Source of the DNA: JBHGAV01 sp041946685
GTDB lineage: Bacteria > Acidobacteriota > Terriglobia > Bryobacterales > Bryobacteraceae
Assembly (NCBI GenBank): GCA_041946685.1
Contig: JBHGAV010000080.1
Span: 1-14,807 of the forward strand
Direction of reading: 5' to 3'
DNA: 14,807 bases
A program made the position numbers and the translations under genes. The notes under the pieces were generated by a model. It was not told the origin of the DNA and ran no database searches. It worked only from the letters and a program-made list of their open reading frames with translations. This document shows positions 13,658-14,807 of this stretch, in pieces. Numbering within the stretch: position 1 is the first letter of the stretch; the number at the start of each line of letters is the position of its first letter.

Positions 13658-13756
13658 GCTCGCAGTAGCGCTCAAGCTGTGCTTCTGCGCGCTCCCGATC
13701 GCGTTAGAATGACGTTGTCCGCCATTGTGGCCCTTGGGGGCGGGACAGACGCTCAC

Positions 13757-14014
13757 ATGGATCTCCCTAGAGCAATCCAGGAACTGTACGCAGAGAAACG
13801 CCGGTTGGAGGACGCGATCGCCTCGCTGGAAGAACTGCTGGCGTCCAAGGGGAGCGCGGCTTCGAAGGAGATCGGGCAGTTGCGCGTCAGAGGCCGCCGC
13901 GGCCGTAAGAGCATGTCGCCCGAGGAGAGGCGCCGGGTATCCGAACGGATGCGCAAATACTGGGCTCAGCGGCGCAGCAGCCGGCTCAGGGGCGCAGGCA
14001 AGGGGACCGCCTGA
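13757..14014 (+). CDS. Small coiled-coil protein with basic RGRRGRK tail, probable nucleic-acid binder
   Basis: From ATG 13757 the protein has 85 residues. The first 32 form a charged amphipathic helix (AIQELYAEKRRLEDAIASLE) likely to dimerise as a coiled coil. A linker leads to RVRGRRGRKSMSPEERRRV (43-61), then SERMRKYWAQRR (62-73). RGRRGRK resembles AT-hook or H-NS-type minor-groove contacts, and the SPEERRRVSERMRKYWAQRR helix resembles the short motif seen in NUMOD-like and H-NS-like proteins. No signal peptide or membrane segment is present. The start is uncertain: an in-frame GTG at 13727 or ATG at 13679 would lengthen it, but the coiled coil begins after 13757 and no ribosome site is strong. 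It converges on the next gene with a 10-bp gap. A nucleoid-associated or regulatory role is inference. Confidence 0.75.
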   Translation: MDLPRAIQELYAEKRRLEDAIASLEELLASKGSAASKEIGQLRVRGRRGRKSMSPEERRRVSERMRKYWAQRRSSRLRGAGKGTA

Positions 14015-14024
14015 GCCGGGAGCG

Positions 14025-14705
14025 TCAGGCTTTCCGAAAGTACCAGAGCCAGAAGTACTGATCACCCGCGCCGTGGCGGTATCGAGGATCGAAGCCGCAG
14101 CGGTGGGCCATCTCCACCGCCATTTCGTCCGTAATGGGTACACCCACCCAAGTGTCGTCGGGCGACACTTCCACGGCGGGACAGCCCTGAACCTGAAACT
14201 TGAATAGCGCGCCGGGACGCAGCAGCCGGTGCACCTCGCGGACATAGCTCTCTATGATTTCCAGGCTGGGGATGTGTTGGAAGACGATCGTGGAGAAGGC
14301 GAAATCAAAGGGGACGTCCGGCAGGACAGACAAGTCCATGCCGTTGTTCTTGTAAACGTGGGCGTTCCGCTTGCCGGACAGGGCGCGCTTGGCCAGCTTG
14401 ACCATTCTGCGGCTGACATCCACGGCGTAGACCTCCCCGAACACGTCCGCTAGCGCGCTGGTCACCCGGCCCGCTCCGCAGCCGATCTCCAGCACCCGCA
14501 TCTGTTTGGGATCCCGGCCCTGGCAGATGTTGGTCATGTCGGTGAGAATCTCTTCCTCAACGGTCTGACGCCCGGAGCGAAAGAAGTCCTCGTCCGTCCA
14601 GTCCTCCCGTTCACTGGCGACATAGAACCGCGCATTCTCCCGGGCGCGCTTGTCCCAATCCGCCTCCATCTTCTTGAGCTGTTGTTTCCGGCTGATCGGC
14701 TCCAT
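14025..14705 (-). CDS. Cytoplasmic class I SAM-dependent methyltransferase
   Basis: This 226-aa protein shows the methyltransferase 11/25-type fold: VLEIGCGAGRVTSALA (71-86), acidic AVDVSRRMVKLAK (94-106), NNGMDLSVLPDVPFDFAFST (120-139), FQHIPS (142-147) and LLRPGALFKFQV (161-172). A helical N-terminus (1-60) rich in charged and aromatic residues probably caps the active site. The C-terminal part (180-226), with GFDPRYRHGAGDQYFWLWYF, likely shapes the substrate pocket. There is no signal peptide, unlike the other methyltransferase-like protein nearby. The substrate is not recognisable; small molecules or sugars are common in this group. The ATG has no Shine-Dalgarno, but a TACAAT box lies eight bases before it. 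It is divergent from the tRNA gene. Confidence 0.92.
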   Translation of the reverse strand: MEPISRKQQLKKMEADWDKRARENARFYVASEREDWTDEDFFRSGRQTVEEEILTDMTNICQGRDPKQMRVLEIGCGAGRVTSALADVFGEVYAVDVSRRMVKLAKRALSGKRNAHVYKNNGMDLSVLPDVPFDFAFSTIVFQHIPSLEIIESYVREVHRLLRPGALFKFQVQGCPAVEVSPDDTWVGVPITDEMAVEMAHRCGFDPRYRHGAGDQYFWLWYFRKA

Positions 14706-14713
14706 CTGGGGCT

Positions 14714-14719
14714 ATTGTA
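14714..14719 (-). promoter_or_regulatory. -10 box eight bases before the methyltransferase ATG
   Basis: Read on the minus strand, GTTACAATAGCCCCAG leads directly into the ATG at 14705. The hexamer TACAAT is close to consensus. A transcript would start at or within two bases of the start codon, and no ribosome site lies between. This is the second such arrangement in the window. Confidence 0.4.
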
Positions 14720-14727
14720 ACGTGGCG

Positions 14728-14736
14728 TGGTATATT
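14728..14736 (+). promoter_or_regulatory. Extended -10 promoter for tRNA-Ala
   Basis: TGGTATATT is an extended -10 (TGn plus TATATT) ending 17 bases before the mature tRNA 5' end. It closely matches TGGTATACT ahead of the lysozyme-like gene. GC-rich GTCGCGAGCG lies between the box and the tRNA, as in a discriminator and short 5' leader. Confidence 0.55.
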
Positions 14737-14753
14737 GGAACTGTCGCGAGCGT

Positions 14754-14807
14754 GGGCGGCTAGCTCAGCTGGGAGAGCACGGCGTTCGCAACGCCGGGGT
14801 CGTGGGT
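14754..14807 (+). tRNA. tRNA-Ala(CGC), 3' part beyond the window edge
   Basis: The acceptor 5' strand GGGCGGC (14754-14760) is followed by TA and a D arm GCTC-AGCTGGGA-GAGC. The anticodon stem CGGCG/CGCCG encloses the loop TTCGCAA, giving anticodon CGC (14787-14789) that reads the Ala codon GCG. The variable loop GGGTC and the first T-stem bases GTGGG follow before the window ends. All visible stems pair perfectly. The T loop, acceptor 3' strand and CCA status cannot be seen. Confidence 0.93.

Noticed and set aside
1..14807. CRISPR arrays, insertion sequences, prophage genes or toxin-antitoxin pairs
   Set aside because: No regularly spaced repeats, transposase, integrase or terminal inverted repeats were seen. 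The tRNA at the right edge shows no adjacent integrase within the window.

Overview
The window is GC-rich and densely coded, mostly on the minus strand. It has strong AGGAGG ribosome sites and several GTG starts. It combines a bacterial microcompartment shell protein, a secreted FecR-like protein, a CHASE2 kinase with a sigma-54 regulator, and tandem small secreted beta-rich proteins. By inference this suggests a soil-type Acidobacteriota genome (Solibacter/Bryobacter-like); no phylogenetic marker in the window was tested. Nothing looks like phage, IS or CRISPR.

Positions 1-5319 (minus strand, transcribed right to left): a BMC-H shell protein is followed by a CoA-acylating aldehyde dehydrogenase with a long C-terminal extension. 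Next come an unrecognised 164-aa protein whose start overlaps the dehydrogenase stop (ATGA), then recJ, then thiC, which is cut by the window edge. The first two genes look like a pared-down microcompartment locus placed ahead of housekeeping genes, without a signature enzyme or pentameric vertex protein nearby.

Positions 5320-9581: two tandem paralogous secreted proteins (plus) share an unusual leader layout, a short hairpin touching the Shine-Dalgarno. They converge on a membrane-anchored TPR protein (minus), which is divergent from a FecR-like secreted protein (plus). A strong hairpin terminator follows. Then comes a secreted lysozyme/glucosaminidase-like protein behind a structured leader, converging on a 48-aa single-span membrane protein.

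Positions 9707-12897 (minus): a CHASE2 sensor histidine kinase and an NtrC-type sigma-54-activating response regulator form a two-component operon with touching genes. The kinase -10 box lies seven bases from its ATG, suggesting a leaderless transcript.

Positions 12898-14807: a methyltransferase-fold protein with a signal peptide, a hairpin-plus-T-tract terminator, a small coiled-coil protein with a basic RGRRGRK tail, a cytoplasmic SAM methyltransferase (minus), and the 5' part of a tRNA-Ala(CGC) at the right edge.

The points most worth attention are the minimal microcompartment gene pair and the enzyme's C-terminal extension, the exported methyltransferase, and the leader structures of the secreted proteins.
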